Shown: piece by piece, positions 62,967-64,000 of the stretch
Layout: every line of letters begins with the position of its first letter
Position numbering within the stretch: position 1 is the stretch's first letter
Source: JBARDN01 sp963755705
Lineage (GTDB): Bacteria > Desulfobacterota > Binatia > Binatales > Binataceae
Reading direction: 5' to 3'
NCBI GenBank assembly: GCA_963755705.1
Contig: CAVWKW010000002.1
Location: 620,001 to 684,000 of the forward strand
Length of the DNA stretch: 64,000 nt
Translations under genes and position numbers: made by a program
Notes under the pieces: generated by a model
What the model saw: only the letters and a program-made list of their open reading frames with translations
The model's database searches: none
What the model was told of the DNA's origin: nothing

Positions 62967-64000
62967 TCAGATAGGGGCGCGATCGATGCGGCGGCCGGTA
63001 GAGGCGTCGAACAAATGGAGTTTTCTTGGGGCCAGATACAAGCGATGCGTTTGGCCGGGTTCGAGGCGGCACGATGTCACCAGACAGATCGGAATTTCAG
63101 CATTGTGCGCGAGGGTTCCGCGGACTGTGAACGAGGCGCCGGAAAACTCCACGCTTGCTACCGCGACCTCGACCGCCAGCGCCCCTTCGATCTGATCCAG
63201 CGAAAGATCCGCGGGGCGAATTCCCGCGCGCAGCGAGGCGGGCGCATTTGCCGGGAGCTCGAGCGAATAATGCACCCCCGCGATCTCGAGGCCGCCCTCT
63301 GCGGCTCTGCGCGCGTCGAACAGATTCATCGCCGGGTCGCCGACGAACGACGCGACGAATTCAGTTTCAGGACGGTCAAATACTTCCTCGGGAGGACCGA
63401 TCTGCTCGATTCGTCCTGCCCGCATCACCGCCATCCGATCGGCCAGCGCGAGCGCTTCGACCTGGTCGTGGGTGACGTAGACGAAGGTGCGTCCGGTCGC
63501 GCGTTGCAGGTTCTTGAGCTCGATTCGCAACCCAGCGCGCAGGCGCGCGTCGAGGCTCGCGAGCGCCTCGTCCATCAGCACCATCGCGGGCTCTCGCACC
63601 AGCGCGCGAGCGAGCGCGACGCGCTGCTGCTCGCCGCCGGAAAGCTCGGCGGGGCGGCGCTCGAGGCCGACGGTCAGGCCGGCCTTCGCCGCGGCTTCAC
63701 GGACACGGCGATCAATTTCGGCGGCTGGTACTTTTCCAAGCCGCAGCGGGAACGCGATATTCCCGAACGCGCTCATATGCGGATAGAGCGCGAAATTCTG
63801 AAAGACCATAGCGATTCGGGCCTGGTGCGAATCGCCCGCGTCAGCGAATTCGATCGCGCCCGAGTCAGGCTGGTCGAGTCCCGCGATGAGCCGAAGCAAC
63901 GTGCTCTTGCCGCATCCCGACGGGCCGAGCAGAACCAGGAACTCGCCGCTCGCAACCGTCAGCGACACCTCGCGCACTCCGCCGCCCGAGCCGAACACGC
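62967..64000 (-). CDS. ABC transporter ATP-binding protein (MalK/UgpC type), partial
   Basis: The window ends inside the N-terminal part of a minus-strand ATPase. Visible are Walker A LLGPSGCGKSTLLRLIAGL, the signature LSGGEQQRVALARAL, Walker B MVLMDEALASLDA (Pro of the usual DEP is Ala), the H-loop VTHDQVEALALAD, and a C-terminal TOBE region (AGIRPADLSLDQIEG). This is the CUT1-type subunit that energises sugar or glycerol-3-phosphate importers. The 5' end is outside the window. It is the first host gene after the prophage. Confidence 0.92.
   Translation of the reverse strand, partial: VFGSGGGVREVSLTVASGEFLVLLGPSGCGKSTLLRLIAGLDQPDSGAIEFADAGDSHQARIAMVFQNFALYPHMSAFGNIAFPLRLGKVPAAEIDRRVREAAAKAGLTVGLERRPAELSGGEQQRVALARALVREPAMVLMDEALASLDARLRAGLRIELKNLQRATGRTFVYVTHDQVEALALADRMAVMRAGRIEQIGPPEEVFDRPETEFVASFVGDPAMNLFDARRAAEGGLEIAGVHYSLELPANAPASLRAGIRPADLSLDQIEGALAVEVAVASVEFSGASFTVRGTLAHNAEIPICLVTSCRLEPGQTHRLYLAPRKLHLFDASTGRRIDRAPI

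Noticed and set aside
1..64000. CRISPR array
   Set aside because: No regularly spaced direct repeats with unique spacers were seen, and no cas-like gene.

Overview
The window is GC-rich, densely coded bacterial chromosome. Several features point to a soil or groundwater bacterium of the Desulfobacterota/Myxococcota neighbourhood, most probably Candidatus Binatota. These are four class III (CaiB/BaiF) CoA-transferase genes in two tandem pairs, a phosphotriesterase-like lactonase, a diiron ferritin-like oxygenase under a TetR regulator, ACAD11-like acyl-CoA dehydrogenase, DUF169 and DUF2330 proteins, and a PF09936 SPOUT methyltransferase beside trmD. The taxonomic placement is an inference from gene content, not from a marker tree.

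Layout. 0-11 kb is a catabolic/accessory region: two SDR genes, a diiron protein with TetR regulator, an MFS transporter, a CoA-transferase pair, aldo/keto reductase, glutathione transferase, acyl-CoA dehydrogenase, then a DUF433/DUF5615 toxin-antitoxin pair whose antitoxin is broken. 11-19 kb holds a PII protein, plsY, tRNA-Pro(CGG), rpe, a three-gene ECF sigma / small membrane protein / Spy-like sensor operon, a divergent Spy-like protein with a structured leader, DUF169 and an MgtC/DUF4010 membrane protein. 19-34 kb is mostly housekeeping: rsmB-fmt-def, priA, aroC-aroK-aroB, lspA and ileS, with an alpha/beta hydrolase and a phosphotriesterase-like protein between them. 34-41 kb carries two toxin-antitoxin modules, the second CoA-transferase pair, yifB (comM) and a tiny membrane protein. 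41-46 kb is an envelope block: hotdog thioesterase, sigma factor, zinc-finger anti-sigma fused to a Ycf48-like domain, RnfD/NqrB-like membrane protein, DUF2330 protein and an unusual histidine phosphatase. 46-51 kb is ffh-rpsP-khpA-rimM-trmD-PF09936, interrupted by one reverse-strand gene. 51-54 kb has small exported proteins and a methyltransferase.

54.0-62.9 kb is a Mu-like prophage remnant. It has an S24-type repressor divergent from a long minus-strand operon: zinc ribbon, Mor-type activator, GH108 muramidase, spanin and holin-like genes, gp25/26/27-like genes, terminase and portal. No transposase, capsid or tail gene is seen, yet the frames are open and mostly overlap at start/stop codons. 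The repressor has arginine where the autocleavage lysine is expected. The window ends inside a MalK/UgpC-type ABC ATPase gene.

The best candidates for something undescribed are: the trimmed phage island with its possibly non-cleavable repressor; the CnrYXH-like ECF module facing a Spy-like gene behind a folded leader; and the sigma/anti-sigma-Ycf48/RnfD-like/DUF2330 cluster.
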